Part shown: positions 13,190-23,925 of the stretch, in pieces
Layout of the letters: every line of letters starts with the position of its first letter
Numbering within the stretch: position 1 is the first letter of the stretch
DNA from: Adiantum capillus-veneris
Taxonomy: Eukaryota; Streptophyta; Polypodiopsida; Polypodiales; Pteridaceae
DNA: 64,000 nucleotides
Assembly (NCBI GenBank): GCA_014529385.2
Contig: CM043953.1
Coordinates: 87,672,842-87,736,841, forward strand
Direction of reading: 5' to 3'
Notes under the pieces: generated by a model
Databases searched by the model: none
Told to the model about the DNA's origin: nothing
Seen by the model: only the letters and a program-made list of their open reading frames with translations
Position numbers and translations under genes: made by a program

Positions 13190-15917
13190 ATAGCTCCTTG
13201 ATGCTAGTAGTACCCTTGCTTTCACTAGAGAGTTCTGGGCTGGAAAAAATGATAGACCTACTAAAGATATGTATGATCTCCTCAAGAAAAAGAAAGCTAA
13301 GAATTTTGTCCCTTTTTTTAGACATAAGGAAGGTGTTTTAGCTCAATCTCATAAAGAGAATCTGAAGACAGCCTATGAGTGTTTTACAAATATTTTTTCA
13401 AGTAAGCCTAAAGAGATAAGGGCATACAAGACGCTAGATCTTTGATTTCTTAGGTCAGAATGAAGGATGTGGCTTCCAACATAGCACAGTTCCTTGACCA
13501 ACCCACCTCTAAAGGTGAACTTAGCGAAAGTATTTGTAAACTCAAGGCTGAAAAGTCTCCTAGTATAGATGGGTTTCCAAATGAATTTTACATCCAATAT
13601 CAAGGTTTTATTACTCCCTATCTTTTTGTAGTGTGGCAAGAAGCTAATAGACAAGGAGTTCTTTCTGCCAGTAGGAATACTGGAGTAGTCAAACTCATCC
13701 ATAAAGGGGGCAATAAGGAGGCCTTTAGTAATTGGATGCCCATTTCATGTCTGACTTCAATTTATAAAGTGTTTGCTCTTACCTTATCTAGGAGATAGAG
13801 TCATTTTATGAACAACTTTATTCTTCATGAACAGAAAGGGTTTATCAAGGGAAGGATCATCCTTGATGCAATCATTTCCCTAGGGGAAGGTATGGAACAT
13901 GCATTAGAAAATGACTAGGATTTCTTCTTCTTCAAAGTTGACTCTGACAAAGCATATGACAGGATGAAGTGGGAGTTTATATTATATCTTTGTTTGATAT
14001 GGGTGTTGGGAGGCAATTTATTAAATTTTTGCATATTCTTTTTGGCAATGCTTATGCTAGGATTGCAATCAATGGAGAACTGTCAGAAAGTATTTTACTG
14101 TGATGAGGTCTATTAGGAAAGGGTGTCCCCTTGCCCCTCTCCTACTCGCTATCTCCTCTGATACATTGGGACGGCTAGTTAAAAGACAAATGGTGGATGG
14201 CAAGCTGAAAGGCATAAGAGTTAAGGTGTTTGAAAGTGATCTTTGCTTACAAATGCTTGCAGATGACACAAATGCCTTGGTTAATGTTGACATTCGCTCT
14301 GTAGAATCTTTTCTTGAATGTCTGAAATTGTTTTGCATGGCCAGTGGTTCACAGGTAAATCATCACAAAATAGGGTTCAAGGCTTCCATTGGTTTCATTC
14401 CAAATGTAGTGACTAAGGCAAGATTCCAAGTCCTAGAAGATGGCAAGATATTTAGACTGTTGGGCATACCAATGGGCTTTAAAGTCTCCTTGGCACAGAG
14501 ATGGAACTTGGTGTTGGACAAGTTTAGGAAAAAGATTTTTCAGTGGCAGTCTTTTCAGCATAACTTTTAGGCTAGGACATTTTTTCTCAACCATTATATT
14601 CTTCCTCCGTTGATCTATTTTCTCTCCTCTTGGAAGCCTTCGATAGTGCAATTGAGACGGGTAGCAACTCTAGCTAGAAGATTCTCGTGGGGTGGCAATG
14701 AGAACACCTAGAAAATACCTAAAGTGGCATGGAGGAATGCCGCTATCACAAAACCAAAGGTGGTTTGGGCATTTTCAATATTCAACATTTGGCAATCAAG
14801 CTTGCAACCAAATGGGTGATCAAGTTTTTAACAAGTGAGTACTATTGGGCCAGTTTACTTAGAAGACACACAAGTTTTCCTTGCAAGAGCACAAATGATG
14901 GAACAACCTGAATATCAAACCTTTGCAGTCAGTCCAGTTACAGTCCAGATCTAGAATTCTTGGTTTGAAGTTTAAAAATCTAATTTAAGACCTGCTCCTT
15001 CTGCCTTTCTTAACCATCACTTTTTGCAACACGATTCTATATGGATTGGTATGATCCCCTATACTGAAGGAACTGCTCCTACTATAAAGACCCACAAGTG
15101 ATTTAAAGTTGGTGTGAAAACCTAGAAAGATTTGTATCTAAATGGAGAATTAATGTCAGTAGAGCTCATCTCTAATAGATATAAGTTGTCTCCTAGATGC
15201 AGTCCTTATCTATCTTGCAAGATTGAGAGATCAAGAGAGGCCGTCAAGAATGCTCCCTTCTCACATAGTAAGGAAGCCTTTGCTCAAGAGTGTGCAGTTA
15301 AAGCTTTTCAAGCCTATTCTAGGGTACCGCCCTTTGATGAGGAGTTAAAGGCTAAACTCAATCAAAAATGGAATGTACCATGGAGCTCAAAATAGCGGAT
15401 ATACAGGTTTAACTGTGTATGGGACTTTCCCCTTCCCATTAAACACAGCTTTCTCAGCTGGCTGATCCTGCACCAAGGTTTATGGTCTAGCCAAAGAGCA
15501 TTGAATCCTAACATAGGTGATGGGAAGTGCAACAGATGTAATGGAATGGAGGATATCCTTACATGTTCATCAACTGCCTTTCAACAAATCCAAAATTGTT
15601 ATACGCAACAAATGTTGCAGTTTTTTACATCTACGAAAATTTATTATAAAGGAATTGCTGCTTGGAAGATGCCTACATTTGGATATTCCATATGGAACAT
15701 CTGGAGAACAACTTACATCTGCTATGGCTTGTCTCAGAGGAATCAAGCCATTGTCCAAAACAAGTGTGAAGAGAAGGCCCAGGTCATGCTTCTAGAATTT
15801 AGGAGAGCTGCCTCTCTAGCCCTTTCCAACATGAAAATTGTTTTCCCTCTACCTCTTAGTCGCATCTACAGACATCAAAGGTGGCAATCTTGGAGATTTG
15901 CCATGTTCAAATTTTAG
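13190..15917 (+). pseudogene. LINE (L1-like) ORF2 remnant
   Basis: Coding-like sequence begins near 13190 (FWAGKNDRPTKDMY). It passes through reverse transcriptase blocks: KAEKSPSIDGFPNEFY and GVVKLIHKGG near 13550-13700, a VDSDKAYDRM-like block near 13945, RKGCPLAPLL near 14115, and MLADDT (the xADD active site) near 14260. Later come SGSQVNHHKIG, LNHYILPP and a C-terminal zinc-binding-type region (CNRCNGMEDIL, 15525-15560). At least six stops or frameshifts occur (13795, 13915, 14568, 14710, 14910, 15393). The endonuclease domain is missing, consistent with 5' truncation. Downstream to about 16055 is an A/T-rich tail ending at a GA repeat. Confidence 0.85.
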
Positions 15918-16057
15918 TCTTTGGAGAGAATAAATACATTATCTATTAAAATTGTGTGCTTTTGTAATTCACTCCCTCCCTTTGGGAAGCCTCTTTCCCT
16001 CCCTTAATGGCACGGTTGTTTTTCCTTTTTTCTTCAATAGAATTTCTGTTTCATTTA

Positions 16058-16079
16058 GAGAGAGAGAGAGAGAGAGAGA
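16058..16079. repeat. (GA)n microsatellite
   Basis: A short GA array at the 3' end of the LINE remnant, where a LINE tail would normally lie. Confidence 0.85.
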
Positions 16080-16146
16080 CTTTAACATAGTGGGCATGTC
16101 CAAGAGACCGAGATGGTCTATTCCATGACTAGTCTAAAGATATAGT

Positions 16147-16196
<50 letters not shown>

Positions 16197-16197
16197 A
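16147..16197. repeat. compound (GT)n(GA)n microsatellite
   Basis: About 12 GT units followed by about 13 GA units, upstream of the fasciclin-like gene. Confidence 0.9.
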
Positions 16198-16234
16198 TGG
16201 ATGATAAAAAATCGAAAGGTGATTGGCAGGCTAG

Positions 16235-16243
16235 CCTATAAAG
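16235..16243 (+). promoter_or_regulatory. candidate TATA box for the FLA gene
   Basis: The sequence cctataaag lies about 345 bp before the proposed start codon. If used, the 5' UTR would be roughly 310 nt and include the CT tract at 16421-16441. This is positional inference only. Confidence 0.3.
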
Positions 16244-16585
16244 TAATTAATACATGTCTAATTTTTGCCTTTAGAGTTTTGAGAAGCAAGCAAAGGGAGA
16301 TTAGAGAGAACATGTTGTTGGCGGTAATATGGCCTGGGATGGGGCGCCACTAATGGTGTTGGGTCTTGCAAAAGTATGGTTTTCTGTTCTCTCTCACCAC
16401 CTTTGTCTGAAGTGAGAGCTCATCTCTCTCTCTCTCTCTCTCCATCCATTTCCCTCCCCTCTTCTTTTTTAAAGTTCCTTTTCCACTTTCCCCAAGGCCT
16501 CATTTACCAAAGAGAAACCACCTTGCTTGCTTGCAAGTGCAAGCTGTCTGTGTGCATGTGTATGCAAGATCCACAGCTCCCCACC

Positions 16586-17392
16586 ATGGCTCAAGCTTGG
16601 TTGATCATGGTGGCAATAATGCTCCTCTGTCTTGCACCTTCTTACAATTCCCTATCACCCTCTTCTCCATCTCCATCCCCGGCTCCTGTGCCCACGCCCG
16701 CGCTTTGCAACATCACGCAAGTCATCCAAAGTGCAGGCCAGTTCTCATCCTTCCTCCAGCTCATGAGCCAAACCGCGGTCGGGGAGAAATTTCAAGCCAA
16801 AGCAAATCAGACCCACATCGGCATTACCATCTTTGCCCCGATCGACAAGGCATTCGCACGGGCGCCCACGTCTACTCTACTCAAGAACATAACCCAACAG
16901 CAGAAGGTAAGCCTCTGTGAGTATCATGCTCTGCCTAAATGGTATCCGCTTGCATCTCTGCAACAAACAGACAACAATGTAACAAGCACGTATGCGACAT
17001 ACAACAACGCAGAGGGAGGAAAGTACTCATTCAATGTGACAGATGAAGATGGGAATGTGGAGATAAAGACAGGGTGGGCTAGTGCTAGTATAGTGAGCAC
17101 ACTCTACAATGCAGCACCATGTAGCATATTTGCCATTGATGAGGTGCTCTTGCCAGAGGATATATTTGGGTTGCCATCGCTGGCGCCAGCACCGGCTCCG
17201 TCGACTGGAGCACCCCTCGTCTCGCCATCGACAGAGCCAGCTTCGTCATTATCGGGTTCGTCGAGAAATCCGGGATTATCGACTGCCGCGTCAGGTCCAT
17301 CCTCGGAACCCAGCATTGCCCCTCAGCTCCCCTATTTCCAAGCCCTCCTCTTCACATGCCTTGTTCTCTGTGTCAAGATCTCTCTTTTGTAA
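16586..17392 (+). CDS. fasciclin-like arabinogalactan protein
   Basis: A 268-residue cell-surface/cell-wall glycoprotein of the FLA family, involved in adhesion and wall organisation in plants. From the N-terminus: a hydrophobic signal peptide (residues 1-22, LIMVAIMLLCLAP); a Ser/Pro-Ala/Pro module (SPSSPSPSPAPVPTPA, about 25-40) of the type hydroxylated and arabinogalactosylated; one fasciclin domain (about 43-190) with the H1-like ITIFAPIDKAF segment and the H2-like SIVSTLYNAAPCSIFAIDEV segment; and several N-x-T/S sites. A second Pro/Ser/Ala-rich stretch precedes a hydrophobic tail (LLFTCLVLCVKISLL) typical of a GPI-anchor signal. I chose the ATG at 16586 (ccaccATGgc context, directly before the signal peptide). 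The frame stays open upstream to 16376 but that part is low-complexity. No intron is needed. Confidence 0.92.
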   Translation: MAQAWLIMVAIMLLCLAPSYNSLSPSSPSPSPAPVPTPALCNITQVIQSAGQFSSFLQLMSQTAVGEKFQAKANQTHIGITIFAPIDKAFARAPTSTLLKNITQQQKVSLCEYHALPKWYPLASLQQTDNNVTSTYATYNNAEGGKYSFNVTDEDGNVEIKTGWASASIVSTLYNAAPCSIFAIDEVLLPEDIFGLPSLAPAPAPSTGAPLVSPSTEPASSLSGSSRNPGLSTAASGPSSEPSIAPQLPYFQALLFTCLVLCVKISLL

Positions 17393-17688
17393 CATCTGCT
17401 TATTTTTTGCTCGTGTGCGTGCACAATATACTTCCAATGGGATCAGCCTGCATTTTTGTAGATCATCCTTGTAACAGCTAGCCAGTGTACCCTCACTAAA
17501 ATTGAAATTTTTTTAACCTCCTTATTGGGCTTAGCTATGGATCTTGTGTTACAGTGCTTAATCATCACTCTTTCTTCATTTGGATGTCCATAAGAAGGTG
17601 ACGTCTGATTTTGTAAAGATGCTAGAGGTCTCGTTGGTACCTCATTGTTAGATTGCTCACACATCAAACCAAGGCCCGCCGCCCGAAG
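17393..17688. other. 3' flank of the FLA gene
   Basis: A T-rich stretch that probably contains the FLA 3' UTR. No canonical polyadenylation hexamer stands out, and no other feature was seen before the MITE. Confidence 0.4.
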
Positions 17689-17925
17689 CACAAGAAGTTT
17701 TGGACAAATTCTCACAATAATTCCCACATTGTGACTTACCTCAACATGAGGAGCTTCTGTGAGGGAGGCACCGCATACCTAGCTAGGTACGATTCGGGGT
17801 AGGGGACCGCCGGCCCACGGTGTGCGGTGCCTCTTGGACAGAAGCTCATGATGTTATGCATTGTATGAAAAACGCTAAAAAAGATTTTGTTTTCCTACAT
17901 GAGAAAAATTATAAATCTCCTTGTG
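17689..17925. mobile_element. foldback MITE, copy 1
   Basis: Terminal repeats start CACAAGAAGTTTTGGACAAA and end ...AAATCTCCTTGTG, flanked by aag on both sides (17686-17688 and 17926-17928). That is a 3-bp target duplication. The body holds the family's GC-rich palindrome (acctagctaggtacgatt...ggccggcgg-type). There is no coding capacity. The CACAAGAA ends and 3-bp duplication are reminiscent of CACTA-type (CMC) elements, so it may be mobilised by such a transposase. Confidence 0.75.
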
Positions 17926-17929
17926 AAGG

Positions 17930-17992
17930 AGAGTTGGCCTAGCGGTTAAGGCAAGGGGCTTTCAGTGCGCTCGCTATGGTTCAACCCTTGTG
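17930..17992 (+). repeat. tRNA-like (SINE head or tRNA pseudogene)
   Basis: A pol III A-box-like sequence (TTGGCCTAGCGG, 17934-17945) is followed about 33 bp later by a B-box-like sequence (GGTTCAACCCT, 17978-17988). The order and spacing match a tRNA gene, close to the Ser/Leu type. The flanking stems are not convincing, so a functional tRNA is unlikely. It sits exactly between two MITE halves. Confidence 0.5.
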
Positions 17993-18243
17993 ACATGAAA
18001 CGGAGCCTTTTTCCAGTGTTTTTTATACAATGCATAACATCATGAGCTTCTGCTCGAGAGGCACCGCATACCTAGCTACGTACGATTGGGGGCAGGGGAC
18101 CACCGCCCCCCCACCGGGCCGGCGGTCCCTTGCCCCCAATCAAACCTAGCTAGGTATCCGGTGCCTCCCTCACAGAAGCTCATGATGTTGAGGTAAGTCA
18201 GAATGTGGAAATTATTGTGAGAATTTGTCCAAAACTTCTTGTG
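17993..18243. mobile_element. foldback MITE, copy 2 (inverted, left end lost)
   Basis: The body matches copy 1 in reverse order (ggagcctttttccagtg..., the central palindrome, then tgaggtaagtcagaatgtgg) and ends with ...CCAAAACTTCTTGTG. Its left terminal repeat is replaced by the tRNA-like sequence. Together copies 1 and 2 make a 555-bp inverted repeat with outer arms of about 60 bp. Confidence 0.75.
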
Positions 18244-18918
18244 TAAGTTGGTGGGTGTCCCTTTGGATTTGTCGGCAAAGCTTCCCTTTTGCTTGCCACC
18301 TGGTTGTTAGTGTCTTGATTGTGGTAGATATGCCATCAAACGGTGTGGTGTTGCCATGGGTACAGCTTGGCATTTGGATACTACTTTGGTGATAGTGTTC
18401 TCTCCTCTAGATCATAGTTGAACTTGCAATGTTGATGATAATTCTCCCATGCAATGACTACTACTTATAGTAGAGACGATGATTGTCATAGCTTTTGTAG
18501 CACCATATGTAGTGCTCTTCAACTTTTGGGTTGAAGCAAACATGGGTTTCAATCCCATCTGAAGCAAGATTTATGTCATCATCTATGTCGTTTGTAGTGC
18601 AATAATCTGATCAGTAGCTATGCCATGCTTAACAACTAAATCAATAGTCAAAGTAGATGTATGGCATGGAAAAAACTTAGCATTGCATGTGCAGACACAT
18701 GTTACGGGTTGTTGATGGCACTCTTGAAGTTGATAGCCACCCATCAGAGCATAGACTCGCTTTAAAATCAATGTTGCATGAAGTGGGAGGCCGATGAGCC
18801 GGAACAATTATAGATAAACACACGAGTGATGAGAGATATGTGTACATGTGTGCACCTCCAAGAGGGGAGTGATGTGCATGGGGGAGAGTATAGAGGAGAG
18901 CAAACAAGTTGACACAAG
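18244..18918. other. intergenic, nothing recognised
   Basis: Only short frames without motifs lie between MITE copies 2 and 3. Confidence 0.5.
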
Positions 18919-19122
18919 CACAAGAAGTTTTGGACAAATTCTCATAATAATTCCCACATTCTGACTTACCTCAACATCATGAGCTTCTATGAGGGAGGCA
19001 CCGGATACCTAGCTAGGTATGCGGTGCCTCTCGATCAGAAGCTCATGATGTTATGCATTGTATGAAAAACACTGAAAAAGGCTCCGTTTTCTTACATGAG
19101 AAAATTTCCAAATCTTCTTGTG
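18919..19122. mobile_element. foldback MITE, copy 3 (shortened centre)
   Basis: Begins CACAAGAAGTTTTGGACAAA and ends ...CCAAATCTTCTTGTG, with aag on both sides (18916-18918 and 19123-19125). The GC-rich central palindrome is reduced to a short ctagctaggta core, an internal deletion relative to copy 1. Confidence 0.8.
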
Positions 19123-19257
19123 AAGCACTAGGGTGAAGACTACTCCCCTCACATGAGGGCACATATAAATTGATGGGTGCACCCCTGTGAGACCTGTTTA
19201 TATAGATATTAATAGAGTTACAAAAATAGAGTGGTCTCTCTTATAAACATAGGGTTC

Positions 19258-19259
<2 letters not shown>

Positions 19260-19286
<27 letters not shown>
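19260..19286. repeat. (GA)n microsatellite
   Basis: A short GA dinucleotide array in intergenic DNA. Confidence 0.9.
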
Positions 19287-19288
<2 letters not shown>

Positions 19289-19570
19289 GTAAATAGAGTG
19301 AGCTATGTAGACAGAGATAGAGAGAGTTAGAGTGCTAGAAGAAGGGGAGGTTTGCTGAAGACACACATGTGCTCCTTGTTTGTACTTCCTTGCACCTTGC
19401 AATTGCTCATCCTACGTACATATACGCTCAACCTCCACACTATCTCTCATGGGCATGCTCAAATCGGATCGACGGCTGAGGTGATCTGTGCCGTCGGATG
19501 TGCATTTGGTAAATTCGGGGCGTTTAGTAAATTCGGCAGGCTTGTCAATTCGGGTCGATATGCACCCCAT

Positions 19571-19630
19571 GTCTCAAACCCTTGACCTCCCCACCACGAG
19601 CCATGTGCACTAACCACTACACCCTCATGC
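19571..19630 (-). repeat. tRNA-derived SINE head
   Basis: On the minus strand, GTGTAGTGGTTAGTGC (A-box type, 19607-19622) is followed by GGGTTTGAGAC (B-box type, 19571-19581). This is the usual order for a pol III promoter in a tRNA-derived SINE. The body probably extends left to about 19450. A diverged parallel copy of the flanking sequence (taaattcgggg..., catgcccatg) lies at about 19680-19810. Confidence 0.5.
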
Positions 19631-19639
19631 GTATGTTGA

Positions 19640-20009
19640 AATATAGGCGATTCGAGTATGTCATATTGTAAATGTGGACCGATTAGTAAATTCGGGGCAA
19701 ATTGGTAAAGTCGGGGCAACCTCAGATATGACGGTCCATAATTGACGCGCGTCCCTTTTCCTTCTCCACCATTGATCCCATTTGACCATGCCCATGTGAT
19801 ATAGTGATGAGGTACACTCAAGACACAAGTCAATATGCTCATCGCAACACAATGATAGCTAAAACTTTTAACGAACACACACATCATGCTTCAAACACTA
19901 GAAAAATATATGGTGATATCACCCTAGAGATGAAAGCCTAATGGCATCTCATGTCCTATGTATGTAGGAGACAAGAATATGCTCACATGATACAAAGGAC
20001 ATATTTGGA
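19640..20009. other. intergenic, nothing recognised
   Basis: Contains the diverged duplicate of the SINE-flanking sequence noted above. No gene was seen. Confidence 0.4.
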
Positions 20010-21333
20010 TTCTTTCACTTAAAATGCACTCGGCAACATGGCCTTTCATCATCTTTGAGCTAGAGCTACAAATGCTCAACCACTACATTCTTTCCTCTTA
20101 CACCTTTGAGATGGTACAAGCAACCTTTGAAACCACACATATAACATCGTTCTTGAAGTTTAATGTGATTGAATCATCCATAAGCCATGGTGTTTTTTGG
20201 GCTTGGCAACGACCATCAATAAATTTTTTTAAGGAGGTATACTTCAAGAACTCCATCTTGCATTGGTCCCCCTGGCTCTCTAAAGTTGTAGGACCACCAC
20301 AAAGCCCCTTCTAGATAGAAACTGCCAAGAGAGTGAATAATAAGGGTTTGAATTGGCTAGCTCACTTCTGGGACGGTAACAATAAGAGTTGTAAACCCAT
20401 TGACCTTCTGGCAACCTAGTTTCAATTAAATGGTTATGAGATATTGTTAGTCAACAGAGTGATAAAAGAGCTTGACAATGTTGTAATGCCAATTTGTGAA
20501 TCATGTTTTGAGTGAAATGCTTGGAGATGGCCCGGAAGTAGTCTTTTATGGAAACCCCATTCTAAAGGCATCTATCATGCAATTATTCATGAAAATGATC
20601 GGTCTAGGCCCCTCAACAATATATGGAAGAGACAATGGCCAAAAGAATGGTGGAAGGAAGTCATGGAGAACATCTAGAAGCCAAAGTGGCCGCTGTTTAT
20701 GAAGATATTTTTATGGAAGGTGATGTGGGTTGCTCTACCAACAACTTAAAGATCCATGAAAGAGGAATTGGGTCCGATCGATGCTTGGGGTGTAGGATAG
20801 CTAGTGAGGATCTGACCCACCTATTCATGGAATGCCAAGCAATCAAAGGCCTGGCAGGGAAAATCTGCAAGTGGGTCCCAAGGACATGGCAGATCATATT
20901 CTTCAAGACTGATCTGTTCCTTGGTGGCAAGAAGTTGGGAAGTCTTGCTATTCTCATCTGCACCCAAATTGTCAGGTACTTCTTCTTTCACCATATAAGG
21001 CGGGTGAGGAACCGTCGAAGGAGATTTTGATGTGGTCAGAGATTATACAAAAAAGCATTATGATGATCTATTCTAGCTTGGATGCAAGCAAGCCTCGGAA
21101 GGCTGGTCTAGGGCTACCCATGCCGTGTTGTCAACCTATGATAAGTAAAAGCCTGGAACTATGGTTCACCTTCTTTGTTAAGCCAGGGATGTTGAGCCTC
21201 GATGAAAGGGGGTAGACATCCAACTTGTAATCATCATCACCTCGAGACTCGGCCTGAGCTTGAGGTTGTTTTGTAATTTTATATTGTGCTTCATACAATT
21301 CACTCACAGATTGTGAGTTTTGCCAAAAAAAAA
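20010..21333 (+). pseudogene. LINE ORF2 C-terminal remnant
   Basis: The segment begins with LNHYILSSYTF, paralleling LNHYIL in the larger LINE at 14590. It reaches a reverse-transcriptase-associated zinc-binding region: HERGIGSDRCLGC followed by DLTHLFMECQ (20757-20845), the family's C-x2-C...H-x3-C arrangement. Frameshifts near 20310, 20500 and 20640 break it. It ends in a short A run (21325-21333), the likely 3' tail. It is a heavily 5'-truncated, dead copy from a family different from or diverged from the first LINE. Confidence 0.7.
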
Positions 21334-21357
21334 TGGTAAAGGAGGTAATTGAGGATG

Positions 21358-21786
21358 GAGAGCATGAAGGGAAGTTTAACACCTATGTTTTGCATATAGA
21401 GATATGTCCATCTAGGGTTACTTAGATATCCATATACACTAATAGATTGAATGATCCTTTGTGTGACTTTAACCATCTTGTTTTCTTGTCTTTGCGCATG
21501 TTGCATGGGCATGCACTCACCCATGCGTGCATGCAACAAAGTACATTCACTCATGCATGCATGCAGCAGAGTATGTTCACACATCTCTCTAGAGCATGGA
21601 GGGAAGTTTAACACCTATATTTTTCATATACAAATATGTCCATCTAGGGTTATGATCCTTTGTGTGACTTTAACCATCTTGTTTTCTTGTCTTTGCGCAT
21701 GTTGCATGGGCATGCATTCACCCATGCGTGCATGCAGCAGAGTACATTCACTCACCTATGCATGCATGCGAAAGAATACGTTCACA

Positions 21787-21800
<14 letters not shown>
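21358..21800. repeat. tandem duplication, about 235-bp unit
   Basis: The string gggaagtttaacacctat starts both units (about 21370 and 21600). Both contain tgtgtgactttaaccatctt and the catgcatgcatgc-rich segment. The second unit ends in a (CT)n(CA)n array at 21788-21860. Confidence 0.9.

Positions 21801-21860
<60 letters not shown>
21788..21860. repeat. compound (CT)n(CA)n microsatellite
   Basis: About 20 CT units followed by about 15 CA units. Confidence 0.95.
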
Positions 21861-21959
21861 ACCCTGGTGTTTAACTGTAAACTTCAACAAATAGTACTTA
21901 AGCCAGCCTTGGCATTTGACATAGTAAAAATTACTACATAACAAAGACACACTCCTACC

Positions 21960-22210
21960 TTCTATGTGTTGAATGATGTATAGCCTTGTAGTCCATGTTT
22001 AAGTCCATTGCAAAGAGCCATGGCTACCTTCCATATATTCAAGCTTACGCACATATAGTTCTTGATAGTAGAACTAAGGCACGCACCTATCTTCTTTGTG
22101 TTGAATTGTGTATGGCCCTATAGTCCATGTTTAAGTCCATTGCAAAGAGCCATTGCTACATTCCATGTCTTCAAGCTTTATGCATGTATAGTTCTTGATG
22201 GTAGGACTAA
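21960..22210. repeat. tandem duplication, about 118-bp unit
   Basis: Two neighbouring copies share 'gtccatgtttaagtccattg' and 'caaagagccat', followed by atagttcttgat. They differ by scattered substitutions. Confidence 0.9.
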
Positions 22211-23660
22211 TCAAAGAACAAAGAGACATGCCCAATACATTGCTCCTTGAAGCATAACATGAGGGGAGGGTACAAGCAAGTAGGGGATTGGTGATGATAG
22301 GCAGAAGCTTTTGCCATTAAAAATTTGCAGATCAATAGAATCAACCACACTCACTAGTGCCAAGTAGGCACTAGAGCTCGAAATTTAACTGTATCTATGA
22401 TGAGCATAAGGTTCCATAGTCACAAGGAGTGGCAATTTACATGACTCCGTTCCCCATTCCGCAACTCCACTTCCCATTCTTTCAAAGCCCATTTCTTGTT
22501 ACAAAGGTGCGTGTTCAAAGGAGAAAATGGGATTTCATTTACGCTTTGCTCCGATACCCATTTTGTGTGAGTGTGCATGGACGCACACATCATTCAATGA
22601 GAGGTGGTGAGGGGGTCCACCGCTTGCAAATGCACGCACGAAAACCATGGAAATTGCAGTCGGAGATCATTAAAACTAAACCTGGGCACAAATTAAACCC
22701 TCAAAACTCAGGCAGCACATGTTGACTTGCATCATGTGCGTGTAGGCGAGTTGGTTAGCGGCTAGCCAACGTATCTCGAAACACGATTCGTGAGAGTGTG
22801 GGTTCAAAAATAGGGCGGCGGAGCCCCATTTTTTTGCAACCTTCTTTGTGTCAAAAAGCGTATCCAGGTGCGATGACGATAGGTAATATAAAAAAATTAA
22901 AAAGAAAAAAAGCATGCGCTGTTGATTTGAAGGCGTCCAATTATGACCATGGATTAATGGTTGTGGTTGCTCCAAGTGGCTCATTCTAGGCTGTGAAAAG
23001 CACCTTAGGCTCACCGAGTAAATAGGTGATAAAGTCAGAAGGTTTGCTAATCAAAAGAGGCATGCAAGCCAAAAAAAATAGCCAATGAAAGAGAGTTGGA
23101 AGTGTAGCACAAGATGAATGTTTTCCTAATGATCTTGATTGTTCGACAATAATTAGCGAAAGTAAATCACAATAAACTTCAACAGTATAAAAATCCTTAC
23201 AAGTCTTTTTACATATGGACCTGTAGTTGACCAAAAGCAAAATCTTATACCGTATATTGTCATCGGTGGAGAGTTTTAGACTAAGATTGTCGAGCATTGA
23301 ATTGTGTATAGTCGTTGTGCCTTGAATCATTTCAACCTTCTTTTGCTTGTGAAGTATAATATGCAATGCTTGGTTGTGATTTTGGTGTCCACTTGGATGT
23401 TGAAATCACCAATCATGATGCTAACCATAGTGTTACCACACCCTTGTGTTCATTGATATAAGTTTTGTAGCTTGAGGAATTGAAAGAGCCTTTGGTGACT
23501 CATTAAGGCAATTTTGGGTTTTCAAAAGGGCCTCTAAGAAAGTCCATGCAATCACTTCCCCCAAAATATTAGGTGCCAAGTAAAATTTTCACGAACGAGC
23601 TCCAAACTTTATAGACTTTGGACATTTATGTTGTACTTGTTAAGAGCTATTTCATGATAC
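22211..23660. other. intergenic, nothing firmly recognised
   Basis: Short frames only. A weak tRNA-like stretch (gagttggttagcgg ... gtgggttcaaaa, 22747-22806) might be another SINE head, but its B box is poor. Confidence 0.4.
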
Positions 23661-23925
23661 ATGGGTCGACAAAGCTTTGAAGTGGAGGTGGATGATACAT
23701 GGAGGACCAAAAGAATCAAGCGTAAGTGGGAAGTGGACATTACATGGAGGATTCTATCTTGACCAATCAATTGAACCATTACAATCAATTTTATTGGTGA
23801 AAATTGAATCCTCCATGTAGCATCCACCTGACAGTTTGAAACCCTTTTGACTCATACAATTAACTTCATTCGGCAACATAGCATGTTCTATGTAGCATCC
23901 ACCTCACTTCCAAAGCCTCATGAGC
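23660..23925. repeat. imperfect inverted repeat (MITE-like)
   Basis: The arm tacatggaggattc (about 23741) pairs with gaatcctccatgta (about 23805). Outer motifs such as tgaagtggaggtggatg (23677) pair imperfectly with gcatccacctcacttcc (23896). It is unrelated in sequence to the foldback MITE family. Target duplications were not identified. Confidence 0.55.

Noticed and set aside
16376-16585. Upstream in-frame extension of the fasciclin-like ORF (start at 16376)
   Set aside because: The extension is low-complexity (CT-repeat encoded) and would bury the signal peptide. The ATG at 16586 has better context.
22735-22810. tRNA-like stretch (gagttggttagcgg...gtgggttcaaaa)
   Set aside because: The B-box is poor and no stems form. 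Kept only as a weak hint in the intergenic entry.
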